A stretch of 64,000 nt of DNA from Acheta domesticus (GCA_031308135.1 JAHLJT010008756.1:61746817-61810816), one strand, 5' to 3'. Positions 35,869 through 48,320 are shown, counted from the stretch's first letter. Translations and numbers: made by a program. The notes: generated from the letters alone by a model not told the origin.

Positions 35869-36679
35869 GTGAGACGAAGCGATTGCGAGGTTGGAAGCGC
35901 TGAGCGAGAGGGGAATAGGATTGGCGAAGGGAGCGCTGACTCCAGAACGACGTATTTTCATCCAAGTGCTGGCTATTGACAACAGTCTCTCATGGAGATG
36001 GTCGCATTTATTCATGACGGAAGGAGACTGAGCAAGTACGGCTCCTGATCATAACACGTACTCCTCCGTTTTACAGCGAATCGAGTCACTTCGCATGCGA
36101 ATTACATCTTGCAAACAAAAACGTACATTCTCTTTAATTTTTTCTCGCGTAAAGGAGATTAGTTAGACTTTGCATCAGAATGCGCGTTCCCGAGGCGAGG
36201 CAGTGTAATTGTGTGTATGTCCACACGCATGGGTATAAGAATCAAATATTACGATAGTGCTTAGTTACTCACTAAACGATATTAAAACATAAGAATTGAG
36301 AAAATAGATTGTTTATTATCTAATTTTCTGAATACAATACATACTATGTATTGCTAAATATATAGTAAAATTTGGGTATGTTCACAGTTTAGTATTAAAA
36401 CTTCTAAAATATAACAAATTCTCCGACCACAGAGAAACACTGCACATAAATAGTTTATATTATATCAGTCTTTCACAGTACTCTACGCCATGCGGAAAGC
36501 AAATCAATCAATTCAAAGCTTTTATTTTCAACGCAAATTTCTAGAACGCAGCAACATGTCTTTGGCAAAATTCCGTGTTAACCCAAATACCGCACAAGAC
36601 GTACATTCGAATCATTATTAAACAGACCGAAACGTAGGCCATAGTCGCTCATTCGAAAATAACAACAACAATAATAATA

Positions 36680-36720
<41 letters not shown>

Positions 36721-38390
36721 CAGATCGAACATTTTAGCAACTTCGAAAACGACAATAACAAATCACCTTCAACTCCAACTGTACATAGAATCGTCAGGTT
36801 CTGGAAAACCCGGAGCAACAAACAACGAAAAACAAGGAAGAGAAACGTCGAATGCCAACCCGCACGGGCGGGCCCCTGATTTACGCGAAGTGGAACGACG
36901 TTAAGCTTCGTTCCCAACCTTAAAACGTTGGCGCGCGCTTCGAGAAAACTGCTAACTTTTCAAACGGAAGCCTCATTATGAGGGCCACTAAGACGTGGTC
37001 CTAGGAAAATTACGAACTCCTTGCCAACGCTCCGCTCTTAGCCGAAAGGGGAGGACAAGAATTTGCTGAAGTACACTGGAATTAAGCAAGATTTTGAAAT
37101 CTTGAAGGTACCGCACAGCTTCTTGCAAGAACGTTTAATACTGCGTTTCCGTAGTCTTATTATCATCGAAAAAGCAAACACTTCTGAGTTAAATCAATTT
37201 AAATTTTATCAAAAAGACACTGAGTAAGCAAACCGTTTTTTGACAGAGTTTACAATTGTATCTTTTAAAAACCTAATAAAATTAGTTACACAAATGACTG
37301 CTAGCAATCCGCTGAGGAACTCTTCAACTGAACTTTATAAGCTACAAGTGTCCTGCAGTAACAAAAATGCTGCTGAACAAAGACGCACAAAATTATTTTC
37401 GTGCGAGTCATGTTTTCTCATCCGGTAATGGGAGTTTTTTTATGCTTATTTTTTACCAAAGTGAGAAATATGCAAGTGCGTTCATTAAAAACCGAAGTTA
37501 TTTCAACCGTCTTGTCGAATAGTAACGCGCTATAAAACTAAAGAGTAAGGAATAGTGTTTTGAAACTCAAAATGGTGGCATTCATTCAGTGCACGCATAG
37601 AGCGAGAAACAAGAGCACAAACTGAACTGCGCTTTCGGAAAGAACATCAGAGAAAGTAGTAGAATAGTTTTCGAATACAAAGGCGGTTAAGTAGGGAGAT
37701 GATCATTTGGACAGGACTGCGCGTTAACCCAAACTGAGGAACCAGAGCCTTGCGATGGTCAGGATAAAAGCACTCAGCTGGCTTTGATGTGGTCGGAATG
37801 AGCAAAATATACGCCAGACTGTTTTTGCCGAGCATTTCTAACTCGACAGCTTCTCACCAAATTCCATGGATAAGAGAACGTCACTTATTTGTTTAGTTAG
37901 TTTTTTAAGCGAGATTTTATCAGACCACTCTTCAATGATAGCCGCACGTTGTGATCGATACTGGTCCCGGAGAACTGTTAGCATTAGAAAACGTTATTTA
38001 CCGTAACGACGAATACTAAAATTACGGATACTGTAATAGTAACAATGTTTAGAATATATTTTTTACAAACCACTCGTTCTGTGTAAGAATTGGTCAACAT
38101 CCTCACTAATATATTAGTTACTTACGATACGAGTGGTTTAATAATTTATTTTAGAAGCAGGAAATGTGGGTACTATAGGCAGAGTGGCGCGATCCTACGA
38201 GGAAAATAAAACCACTTTCACTACACATGTCATATACTATTTTTTTAATGGCCTTACTTTCATATTATTTTAATTTAACTTAAATCACTTAATGATTCAT
38301 TAAGATCAGTAGCAGCTGATGCAGTCACACGAAAGTATTTTGTTTTCTGTGTTGCATTCACAGGTTCATCTGAACACTTGAGCATCGACT
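35869..38390. other. Unique, mostly AT-rich sequence
   Basis: No gene recognised. Contains the (AAT)n tract listed separately. Confidence 0.55.
36661..36717. repeat. (AAT)n microsatellite
   Basis: Run of AAT with one imperfect point near its start. Confidence 0.95.
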
Positions 38391-38393
38391 CAC

Positions 38394-38413
38394 TTTTAGC
38401 ACTAGTGCTAAAA
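38394..38413. repeat. Perfect 20-bp palindrome
   Basis: TTTTAGCACTAGTGCTAAAA is self-complementary; TTTTAGCAC recurs 8 bases further on. Function unknown. Confidence 0.85.
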
Positions 38414-38730
38414 ATGTAACTTTTAGCACGGTATGCGAGTACTTAAAGAACCCATTATACCCGTCTAAACAAATAATTACTCACAGCCTACTGATAAGCA
38501 TTATTGTTGTGGGTACTCAAGTTACTTTTATTATGAAAAGCATTTGGCGCCAATATGCTAGCTTTCCACAAATGTCCTGAAGATCGATCTCGAAAGAGCA
38601 TTAAAACGGAGACTTCCAGAACGTTGGATGTAATGCATGTTCGTTCCATCACCGTTCGTTCTACCAGAAACTTTAAAACAATTTAGTTTTTTTTCTACTT
38701 CGTGGATTTATTACTCAACATCAAAATGTA

Positions 38731-39017
38731 AAACAATATTTATTAACAAGGAAAATAATTTTAGCCGTTAATGAGACAGTTTCTTGAATTAACTATTGCA
38801 GTTAATAATGCATTTATTAATATTTCTACAAAGCAACGTTTAGAGGCTCAATTTTCCCCACCATCACACCAGAAATAACACGCCTGAAGGGGCAAATTGA
38901 GCCTCGAATGTCGCTTTGAAGAAAATATTAATAAATGCATTAATAACCACACTAGTTAATTCAAGAAACTGTTCGTCTCATGAATGGCCAAAGTAATTGT
39001 CCTTGATAATAGAAATT
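38731..39017. mobile_element. Fold-back (long inverted repeat) element
   Basis: Arms of about 120 bp (38731-38854 and about 38899-39017) are inverted copies sharing CAGTTTCTTGAATTAACTA, AATGCATTTATTAATAT, CAAAGC and GAGGCTCAATTT, with a spacer of only about 45 bp. The similarity fades at the outer edges without a clear target duplication. A transcript would form a long hairpin. No protein is encoded. Confidence 0.8.
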
Positions 39018-41307
39018 GACGGACAAGAATTTTAATAACACTCGTATAATTAACATTTGCGAGAGAAGGAGATCATGCGCTTCAAACAAATCAGCAGTAC
39101 TACCAGGAAATGTTACGAACTTTTTTTAGAGAAGCAAGATACAGGAATATTCAGGAATCAAGATACAAGAAATAGGAACATTCTCTAAATCTTATTCAGG
39201 TGTCATTTGTGACAATTATTCTATATATTTGCACTGCGCACGGAAATGGCAAGGAAACTATGCAGTCTGCGACCATGTGAGATATGTCTATGGTTTCCTT
39301 ACATATGCACACAGGAACTCGGGAAAAATCGAAAACCAACGAAAAGTTTCAATTTTGATGGTTAAAAGCAAATATTTAATTTTGTTATTCCCCTAATCTC
39401 ATTGTGTCTGGACTACAATCTCTCGCTCAATGCATCACCGCTTACAACACAGCCGACGTGAAGCGACAAGGCTCCAAGGAAGAGGCATTTTGGAATAGTC
39501 ATTTGCATATTCTTGGTATATAAGGAAGAGTTGTACTGTATACACACTTTTATAATTGAAGTATTCGCAAAGACGGATCTTGTTAAAATAATTTATTGTA
39601 GTGATAAACGAGAGTTTTATTAATTGCTCTTGGACAGCGTGCGTGCTACTTTTTGGAGAACCATTTTGAGTGGTTTTGTTCAGATGCATTTTGCCTCGTC
39701 TGGCCTATAGTGAATTTGAAAGTTTTTTACATACCTGTAAGTACGAACGAAAGAATTAAATTGCTCAGTCCATAATTTCAGTGATAACACACAAATACGT
39801 GGTTTGAAATTGAAATAATAAAGAATGTTTGATATCAAAACACAAAAGTGCGCTTACATGTGGTTACATGCTCGTGCGGTGAGGAAAACAAATGTGTTTA
39901 GTGCACGTAGCAATACAGATTACCACTTCTCTAGGGCCGCTAAAACATTGCATTTTCACGCGCACAACCATTAATACCTTTCCACCAACGACCTGAATAA
40001 TGGATTTCAATCTCGTTGCTTCCAACGTTTGCGAATTACAGCAGCGGCGTATATCAGCAGCGCCAAGGTTGAGTGTTGCCTCCTCGCTCTCATTCCCCAG
40101 ACCGTCCAGACATTTCATGGGCCCTTAGACAAACCTTTGAGACACCTCTCAACTTTCTCAGCAAATAGGAAGTTTTTAAAAATTATCTCAAATATTGATT
40201 CGAACTTCAAAACAAAAATCACAATTGAATAAAGAAGAAAAAATATATACAGATTTTTCCCCATGGGCCTCCAAAGAACCCTACCCCTCCCCTTTTCCAA
40301 CATTTTTCGGTGTTGGTCTCCGCCCTTCACAAACACAGTAAGTCATGCGAATAAGCACACAAGTAAGTTTTACGGTATTCAGGGGTTTACAGCGATAATA
40401 CAAAATGCCAATCTTTTTTTAAAAGTAGATGTCTAGTAGTTAGAATATATTTTTAGGTGATTTCATAACGACATGATACATTAGAATCACGATAAATGGA
40501 AAATGTTGTGTTATTTAATTTTTGTTCTATAATGCGTTTGAGTGAATAAAACAAACTAGTAATTTTTAGGATATTAATGTTGAATGATCGATTTTCTGAA
40601 TTATAGGACTCGGATTCAGAACAATTGTTATTCTTCCATACGAAGAAAATTGAAAGGGAAATGAAAATGAAAGAAGGTTGAATAAGGAAAGGAAGAACCA
40701 TAAAAATAAATCCTTTTTCATAATTTCCGAAAAATATACGTAAGCAGAGCAACTGAATCGAGTCCGAACACATGGGTAAACCAAAATGCGAGCAATATGG
40801 CAACGCTGTGCGACATTCCGTTATCAAAGGAACACTCCATGGCCGGCCACAACGCGGAAGTGAGATTACCGCCAGCGATCCTAGCGGCCACCGTCGGCAG
40901 ACGCCTGCTCCATTCATGAGCCTGCGGCACGACGCGGCGGGATGGAGTTCTCAGCTGATGCCCAGTTAATGAGAGTTCTCCCAACGCGGAAAACCAAACA
41001 CCACACTGGCTGAGTAATTATGTTCTTTGGAGGTTATTTCATAACTAGCACACTGTCACGATATTCATTGGAACTTTTCTTCACTTTAAATGATTTTGAT
41101 GATGAACCAAAAAATTAATAATAACTTATGAATGCACTCAATAGAGGATACTCTAAAAGTACCCTAAAGCATATCCTCGTCATTCTCTGCGCTTAAATTT
41201 CTTTCATTATTTTGCTACTTCACTGCCAGGAAATATCAACCACATGAAAACATCTTACACACAAAATTTATTTAAAAAAACATCAGCTTCAAACAATCCA
41301 TGTTAAA
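39018..41307. other. Unique sequence, no gene recognised
   Basis: An 84-codon minus frame at 39864-40118 and GC-richer DNA at 40770-40990 have no recognisable domain or splice context. Confidence 0.5.
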
Positions 41308-41385
41308 TACATCGATGATTTTGTAAATATATCGACGACATTTTGAAAACATGTATATCGACGTCGCATCTACTGCTACCCACAA
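41308..41385 (+). repeat. Decayed ATCGAT-rich element fragment
   Basis: CATCGATGATTTTG ... AAAACATGTATATCGACGTC then GCATCTACTGCTACCC resembles the right end of the element at 58020-58535 (AAAACAGCGACATCGATGTC, CCATCCCTAC). Confidence 0.4.
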
Positions 41386-42030
41386 TGGAAAGAGATGGGA
41401 GGGCTCTTGCGCATCGAATCCGGCTTCAGCCAATGAGCTTCAGGCACCAGTTTACGTCACAATATTTGCAGGAATTTTAATCATCAAAATTACCACCTAA
41501 CACGTCATTGAAAACGATATATGAAGCACTTTTTTTTAAATATTGCGTTTTATTTCAATTACATCTTCTTGAAAGTATAATTGAAATAATTTTTGCTTGA
41601 TCAGCATTGAAAATTGCCACTTTAAGTCACTTTCAAAATGTTTCTCAACACTACTCTCCCTCATGCAACATGGCGGCCAACGTCTGGTCTGGCTTTTCAC
41701 ACAAAGTGCCCGTGTATTGGTCACGTGGTTCGTGACGCAAACTTGAACGAGCAAAACTCTGTGAAATAGAGAATCCCACCTATCTCTTTCCACCACGCTA
41801 GTACTGCTTCGTAAAGTGACCTGCACGAGAAAGCCGCCTTCACTCCGCGCACGCGCAGTGCGTGGGCGTTATCGGCGTGGGTGGCCGTTGGCAACTTCCG
41901 CGTCCCAGCGGTCCTTCTCCGCCCGTGTTGGAGGGCTGTGAGGCAGCGGGTGGGGATTGCAATTGTTTGCTCGTACGGCGATAGTGCACGAACAGGAGTA
42001 ATTCTCCTCCTCTTCTTCTTCTTCCGCGTT
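41386..42030. other. Unique sequence with a small GC-rich patch
   Basis: 41830-41990 is CpG-rich; no product recognised. Confidence 0.45.
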
Positions 42031-42033
42031 TCA

Positions 42034-43178
42034 ATATACAGACTGTCCCAGCAACTGTGGATCGCCTTCCAGAACTTCTAAACGATTCACGATATCGAAA
42101 TGCAGTTTTCGCTCAACAATGCGGAATACTGGAGCAAGTAATATGCCGAAGTGAGAATTGTTAGAAATATTTTTAGTTTTAGATAAATTAAATCGTGTTT
42201 CATGTTTTAAATGGAATTACTATTTTTCTCAGTTGTAAAGAGATCATAAAAGGAGGAAACCAATGACGTATAATAAGTTAGGATTTTGATTGTGTTTTTA
42301 GTATAAAAGTATACTTTCAGACATGTGGTTGTGAATCAAACCGACAATATTTCTTGTAACAGCCCTTGCAACTATCGCCTTAGGGCGGGGCGGTCTTACG
42401 GGTGGCGGCGCCGCAAAGCGAACGCTCCTTCCCCAAAGGCGACAGTTGCAAGTAGGGTTGCCAACCGTCCTCCATTGACGTCAATTGTCCTCTCGTCCTC
42501 TTTTGTATTTAAATGTCCTCCTTTTAGTAATTTTTAACATTTGTTATTTATTTTATCGCTTGACTAACATCAGCTACGTTGTATAGTTTATTGTTTAAAT
42601 TAGAATAGAAACCATGAAAATCCTTTTCTGAACGCTGACACACGCATGCACAATAGTGTGTCTAGCGACTAAAATAATATAGAGACTCTCAAACATCTTC
42701 ATCTACATTTTTTGACCAAATCTTTTCAGTTGAATCGCAAATGGAGAGACATAGAGCTGGCGTTAGTCTCAATTATTTATAAAAATAAATGTGCTGTTCT
42801 TTTTTTTTTCTTATCGAGTGCCTCCCTTTTACATGAAGATTGCTGGCAACCCTAGTTGCAAGGGCTGCTACAAGAAATATGGTCGGTTTAATTTAAAATC
42901 ACATGACAGGAAATTTTATTGTATAGTCAACTGCTGAAACATTAACAAACGATACATCACTGCATTCTTCTTATGGTCTATCCATTGCAAATGTAGTTCC
43001 ATTTAAAAAATAAAAGAATTAAATCAATCGAAAACTAAAAATATTACGAACAATATCGGTACAGCACATTGCTTGCCCCATGGTTCCGCTTTATTGAGCG
43101 AAAACTGCATTTCGATATCGTGAACCGTTAAGAAGATACGAAGGTGCCCAGAGTTGATGGAACGTACGGTATATCTTG
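42034..43178. mobile_element. Long fold-back element, interrupted by a hAT-type insertion
   Basis: The left arm (about 42034-42395) and right arm (about 42425-43178, minus the insertion) are inverted copies along roughly 350 bp. Shared blocks, read inward, are AACTTCTAAACGATTCACG, GATATCGAAATGCAGTTTTC, GCTCAA, ATATTTTTAGTTTT, TTAAATGGAA, ACATGTGGTT, ATATTTCTTGTAACAGC and CCTTGCAACTATCGCC. The original loop is only about 30-40 bp of GC-rich DNA around GTGGCGGCGCCGC. The outermost sequence, ATACAGACTGTCCCAGCAAC, recalls insect elements starting ACAGGGTGTCCC. Exact ends and target duplication are uncertain. Confidence 0.8.
42445..42862. mobile_element. Non-autonomous hAT-type element with 8-bp target duplication
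   Basis: The element proper is 42453-42854 (402 bp), with terminal inverted repeats TAGGGTTGCCAAC and TAGGGTTGCCAGC (the latter on the minus strand). It is flanked by perfect 8-bp direct repeats GTTGCAAG (42445-42452 and 42855-42862). Eight-base duplications and (C/T)AGGGTTGCCA-type ends are characteristic of hAT transposons. There is no transposase frame, so it is a MITE-like passenger. Removing it and one duplication restores the palindrome of the surrounding fold-back element, which shows that it inserted later. Confidence 0.88.
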
Positions 43179-43884
43179 ACATAAAATGTTCTAGCCAGTG
43201 TAATAGGCATGAAAGGTAAATACAAACAAAATGGAATGAGTAATGTATTGTAGACTATCAATTGAATAACACACGGTCCCGGTCTCGGGATCCGGTGGGA
43301 TCAAATTTCTGCACTTCGTGCCTATCCAATTTTTAATTTAATGCGTTGTACTCGTATTCACTTTCAAAACTCCTACGAATTTTGAAACGCCCAATATGTA
43401 CTTCGCTCAAGCCAACAAAAATTTCTCGAGAATATGAAAATTTCAATTTGGGGAGAAGTTGATGACCCCCCACAAAAATTCGCATACGTGAAAATCAAAA
43501 TTTTGAACTTAAAATTACTATAGTTTTGAAAGTTGAAAATTTCCCAAGGCAAAAATTGGCGGAATTGCAGTTCATAGTCCTACTTTAAGCTCTCAATTTC
43601 ATTAAATTTTAAGATGGCGTATTTGAGAAATAATGCTAGGAGGCAAAAAACATTTTGACAATTTCGTTGATATTATAGATGAGTGTTGCCACTTTACATG
43701 TCTGGAGGTCACGTTTTCTACGAATAAAGTGTCTATTATTGCTAAATTAAGGTGGTTTTACTTTCCAATCTGGTTTGATCGAAATTTTCACGATTAACGT
43801 GCATCACTGCGTCAGTACTCTGAGGGAATACACTTTACAGTAATTTACGAAAAAAACACCTTAATAAACATCTAATAGCTGGCC
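43179..43884. other. AT-rich unique sequence
   Basis: Nothing recognised. Confidence 0.5.
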
Positions 43885-44075
43885 TTTGTAGCCAAGGTCG
43901 CTAAAGCTGAAGTGTCGTAGCTGCCTCGTGGCCGAAGGGTCGCGAGTTCTACCACCACCTGGGCATGGATTTGTAAGTGTGTCCGCATACCCTTACCGTT
44001 ACCACCAAACGTACTTACAGCTGTCGCTATATGACCTTAGTAGTGAAAAAATCGACCTTAAAGAAAAAAATCTAA
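43885..44075 (+). mobile_element. tRNA-derived SINE (short family), plus copy
   Basis: The head GTAGCCAAGGTCGCTAAAGC is followed by GAAGGGTCGCGAGTTCTACC (decayed B box), GGGCATGGATTTGTAAGTGTG and the 3' part CAGCTGTCGCTATATGACCT, ending A-rich (GAAAAAATC). It matches the minus-strand copy at 44594-44805 from head to tail. Confidence 0.8.
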
Positions 44076-44581
44076 TAAACAGTTGTTTCTTACTTACATA
44101 ATATTTTAAGACTCCATAATTCTTATTAGCAAAATCCGGATGGGACGGGGAGACTTTGGAATGACTGCAATATAACCCTATCAAGTATAAACATTTTTAG
44201 TGGCGCTTATTACAATTATTTTTGTCCAGTTTATTCGACTCTTTTCCTCTGTTATTTGAGAAAACGTGTTAGTTTATGACGCCCCTTTGATGAGATCACA
44301 CGAATTCCTGCAACCACTAAAGAGACGCCACTAAGGATCAGATGACTAACATTAAGACGATGCGATTCGGTGGAATGCTGATGTAGGATATGAAACATTA
44401 TTCTTCAAACATAAACAGGATATGTAATCACTTTTGATTATCAAAATGTGTATTCAATATCTTTGACTTTGCCGTATTATACACATTGAGGGTAATGTAG
44501 GTTTTACACTTGCAGATCTGTTCGCTAAGTACAGGAATCGATCTTAGATAGCAGCCCGAAACATCGATTTATGTCATTTCA
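44076..44581. other. Unique sequence between two facing SINEs
   Basis: No gene or repeat recognised. Confidence 0.5.
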
Positions 44582-44818
44582 ACTCTACTTTTTTCTTTTC
44601 TGTTTTTTGGTATTTTTTTAACAACTTGGTCCTATAACGACCACTGCGATTGTTTTAACTGTAGGGGGACCTGTAGGAAGAACACGTACGGACAACACGA
44701 ACACACACAAACATCCATGCACGAGGCGGCATCCGAACCCACGACCCTTCGTGCCGAGGCAGATACGGGCCTTCAGATTTAGCGACCTCGGGTATCCAGG
44801 CCGACTCTTACTTTTTCT
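44582..44818 (-). mobile_element. tRNA-derived SINE (short family), minus copy
   Basis: On the minus strand the head ACCCGAGGTCGCTAAATC is followed by a B box GGTTCGGATGC, then GCATGGATGTTTGTGTGTG and the tail CGTTATAGGACCAAGTTG with an A-rich end. ACTCTACTTTTTT on the left and ACTCTTACTTTTTC on the right look like an imperfect target duplication. Confidence 0.8.
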
Positions 44819-45122
44819 TATTTCGTCCTCTTTTCCGTATTTTGTCACGCAATTTTATGTTTAAATCACATGATGCACATAATTTACATCTGCAAGCTAT
44901 TTAATTTGTCCTACAATAACACATACATATAGAATTCATGAAATGAGAAACATTCATGTGGATATTCAAAACACTCAACATACAGAGAAACTCAGTGTTT
45001 CCACCAGTTTTCACATGAGAAAACACTACTCCAATGAAAGTATCTGACCGAAAGGTATTTTCGTTCGAGTACCGACGGTGGCAAGATTGTACACAGCGGC
45101 AGGTAAATATAAATTATTGGAA

Positions 45123-45298
45123 GGTGATGGCCCAATTCTGGCTTTAGATTCGATTCAGTAAGTCGATGTACATAGAGAAAACATGTGCCAAGTTGGGGTC
45201 TGAGAACAACCCCCGAAAAAAAAAAAAAAATAATGTCACGGTGATGCCGCAATTCAGGTTTCAGATTCGGATGCAGCGCGTCAATATACCTAGAACAA
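45123..45298 (-). repeat. Two-copy tandem repeat, 117-bp period
   Basis: GGTGATGGCCCAATTCTGGC and the following 40 bases (45123-45181) recur diverged at 45240-45298. A minus-strand frame therefore contains the motif NLKPELxHH twice. A poly(A) run (45219-45231) lies between them. No domain recognised. Confidence 0.7.
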
Positions 45299-45738
45299 CG
45301 TTGCTTCAAGTCTTTGTTTTAATTTTTTTCTGTGTCTGGGTAATTAATCAACCCAATGAAAGTGAGCCTGCGGTAGCAGAATAAAATCCACCGGTGGAAA
45401 ACGCAGGCTTCCGCGGCCAGGGTCAGTAGACTTCTTTCGGCAGATGCCAACGTTTTGGCCTTCTTCAGGCATTTCATCCCTGCAAAGCCACAAAGAGATG
45501 ACATATTTTACGCAGCATAGACCCGGAGGGTCGAGAGCATTCGAGTGAATCCAAAGTAAACACTCGTGCACCAAACACCTGCCCCAGAAGCACCCGTCAC
45601 ATATACAGCGGCCGCTGCACCTGGTGACTGGTTCCGAGTTCTGACGGAGCAGGCGTATGAAGTAGGACGGGAAAGGACGGAAGAGAGCGGGAAAATGCGG
45701 GAAGGTGTGGAGCGAGTCGGGGCGGAGCGGGGCCGGGC

Positions 45739-46240
45739 GGGAGGGGACGGGGCGTGGCGGGAGGGGACGGGGCGTGGCGGGAGGGGACGGGGCGTGGCGG
45801 GAGGGGACGGGGCGTGGCGGGAGGGGACGGGGCGTGGCGGGAGGGGACGGGGCGTGGCGGGAGGGGACGGGGCGTGGCGGGAGAGGATGGGGCGTGGCGG
45901 GAGAGGATGGGGCGTGGCGGGAGGGGACGGGGAGTGGCGGGAGGGGACGGGGAGTGGCGGGAGGGGACGGGGAGTGGCGGGAGGGGACGGGACAGAAGGG
46001 TTGGAGAGGGGCGTGGCGGGAGAGGACGGGGTGGGAGAGATGGAGATGGTCGTGACGGGGTCGGGAGGGGCGGAGCGGGGCGGGAGGGATGGAGAGGGGC
46101 GGGGCGGGAGAGGACGGGGCATGAGGGATGGAGCGGGGCGGGGCGGGGCGGGACGGGACGAGGCGGGAAAGGGCAGGTAAGGGCGGGACGGTGTGGGGCG
46201 GGGTGAAATGGGGGCGGGAAAAGGCATAATGACAGCACGG
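45739..46240. repeat. 20-bp G-rich minisatellite and degenerate continuation
   Basis: About 12 units of GGGGCGTGGCGGGAGGGGAC lie between 45739 and 45990, with variants GGAGTGGC and GAGAGGATGG in runs. After that a degenerate G-rich continuation extends to about 46240. Plus-strand runs of three to four G every few bases make G-quadruplex formation likely. Frames of 116-313 codons on both strands (GRGGRGRGVAGGDGAW, RPLPPRPVPSRHAPSP) are repeat artefacts. Confidence 0.95.
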
Positions 46241-48000
46241 GGCCTCACGAGGCAGGGTGAGGGAGTGGCAGAGCGAGGCAAGGGCGTGGGTGGAGCAGAG
46301 CGGAGGCGTGACGGAGCCGTTACGAGTTGGAAGGCGGGGGAACGAAGGCGGGCAGGGACGGTGCGGGGTAGGGCGGGGTGGGACATTTCAGCACCAACAG
46401 TAACAGGATCCAGGAAGACCCGAACGCCGAAGTCGCGCAAGTTCCGCACACGGAACGCGGCCTAAGGCGGGCGAGGAGAAGGGGGCGGGGCGGGGGCGGG
46501 AGCCGCCTGCGCGGCACGTGGATGCCTTTGCCAACGGATCACTGGACACAGGGATGAGGTGTGACGCGCGAGAGTGGCTTGGAAGGGGAGGAAATGAAAG
46601 GTATCCCAGGCGAAGGAAAGCGAAAGAATGGGTCTTGACGCAAAATCATGGAACTTGAGATGAGATGAGACGCGACAAGGAAGTACGAACCAGAACAGGG
46701 TTGAAAAGCGGAAGGCGAGAATGAGAAGATCAGATGGGGAAGGCCATGCACGACGGAAAAGGTTAGAGAAATATAGGTTAGGATAATGGAAAACTTCAAG
46801 AAGGCAGTGCAAGAAAGGACAGTATAGAAAAAAGAGGGTACGAATAAAAAAATTTAAAAAAACAAGTGAGGAGGAGGTAAAGAATGAAACTGGGATGGGC
46901 AGGGCGGGGTGTTCCGGAAAAAGGGATTTTCAGTTCAATTGTGCCAAGCAATTAGTGAGAGGAACGCGACGACAAAAAAGGAAAGTATCAAATGAATTTG
47001 AATTGTGTGAAGTGCAGCCCAGCAAAAAGAAACGATCAACCAAAACACTTAGTAATTTTCAGTAGAATTGTAACGCTACCAATCAAGTGGTAAAAACCCC
47101 TATTCCGCACATGCTTAACTCCTTTGAGCTGCACAGCCTCTTCTTCCGGGGTACTGGGTATCTGTCAAGTTCCCAGAAGCGGAGGTGGCGTCGCGGCGTG
47201 CAACGGGATGCTCCAGGTGTTGAGCAGGAGCCACGAGCGTGAACGCGTGAGAGAGAGGGGGGAGCGAGAGCGAGGCGTGGGCGGGGCCCAGCAGCTCGGC
47301 ACGTGGAAGGCGGATTTCGCGGGCGGGCGGCGTCAGGAGGTGTGTGGCGGGGGCGGGGAGGGGGGGGAGGCGACGCGGAACGGCGCCGGCAGCCACACGC
47401 TCGGATCAATGCCATGGCGCCTTAAATAGACGCAACGCTCTCCCGTAGCGCGCCTCAAACGAGGACGCCGCCCACTCGTCACGTCGCCTCCACTACCCCA
47501 CCCCACCCCACTCCCACCCCTCTCGATCCGTTTGGCCCCACCAAGGGCGCAGTGAAAGCGAAAACTTATTAAATTATACGCGAGGAAAACAATTTGGTAC
47601 TTCTACACGTAGAAGTTCGAGGATTTAATATTTGTCTTAAGAATTGGTGCAACACTGGTGGCATTTGAAGCATTGATGATTTTCCTCCCAATACTAATCC
47701 CGCAAGGTTTGGAAAAAAGACAAGTCTAACAATTCCTTCCTGGACAATTATATAAACAAGAATTTTACTAATAATACTGATTATTTTATGAAGAATGTTT
47801 ATTATTCAACAATATACAATGTTCTCTAATGCATTCTCTTACACTTCGTGATGAAATGAATAGAGCATTGCATTTGTTCTTGAAATGACGAAAAAAATAA
47901 TGACGAACGGCATTGCCACTATTTCTAATATTCTCATTAGGCGTGTAAAAGGAAAAAATGTTGAAAGTGACTTTGACATTCGTGTCCATTAAAATAAACA
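46241..48000. other. G-rich flank, CpG island and AT-rich sequence, no gene recognised
   Basis: 46240-46520 stays G-rich. 47130-47500 is a CpG-rich island with an AG-rich core (GAGAGAGAGGGGGGAGCGAG) and possible promoter character. 47560-48000 is AT-rich. Open frames in the GC-rich parts occur on both strands. Confidence 0.4.
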
Positions 48001-48004
48001 TTGA

Positions 48005-48320
48005 CAATAAGGAAAATCTTCGAAAAATAGAAACATTTTGTGTAATGTTTTTTGTGACACATACCTGAAATTATTTCCATGATCTAATTTATGTAAAATA
48101 ACATAATATAAACAGTACTAAGTAAAAAAATATATAAATGAAGTAATATTTAAAATAAAGTAAAACGAAATAAAATAAAGTAATACTTAATTTATGTAAA
48201 TATTATGTAATAAAAGGAAAATCGTTGGAAAATAGAATTATAAACGCATAATTTGTATAACGTTTTTTGTAACACATCCCTAAATTATTTTCATTAGTAC
48301 ATTATTCACGTAAAATTCAC
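48005..48320 (+). repeat. Two-copy direct duplication, about 207-bp period
   Basis: AAGGAAAATCTTCGAAAAAT ... GTTTTTTGTGACACATACCT (about 48008-48108) matches AAGGAAAATCGTTGGAAAAT ... GTTTTTTGTAACACATCCCT (about 48215-48318). AT-rich and noncoding. Confidence 0.7.

Noticed and set aside
33372..35903. 843-codon open frame (plus) and 832-codon frame (minus) as giant repeat proteins
   Set aside because: Both are open only because the 16-bp unit has no stop in any phase on either strand; the non-repeat flanks show no protein features.
45360..45540. Possible SINE or TE segment containing AACGTTTTGGCC and a GC-rich end
   Set aside because: It looks familiar as a dispersed insect repeat, but no second copy, ends or boxes are visible in this window.
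45508..46449. 313-codon proline-rich protein on the minus strand
   Set aside because: It overlaps the G-rich 20-bp array and other long frames on both strands; composition and repeats explain it.
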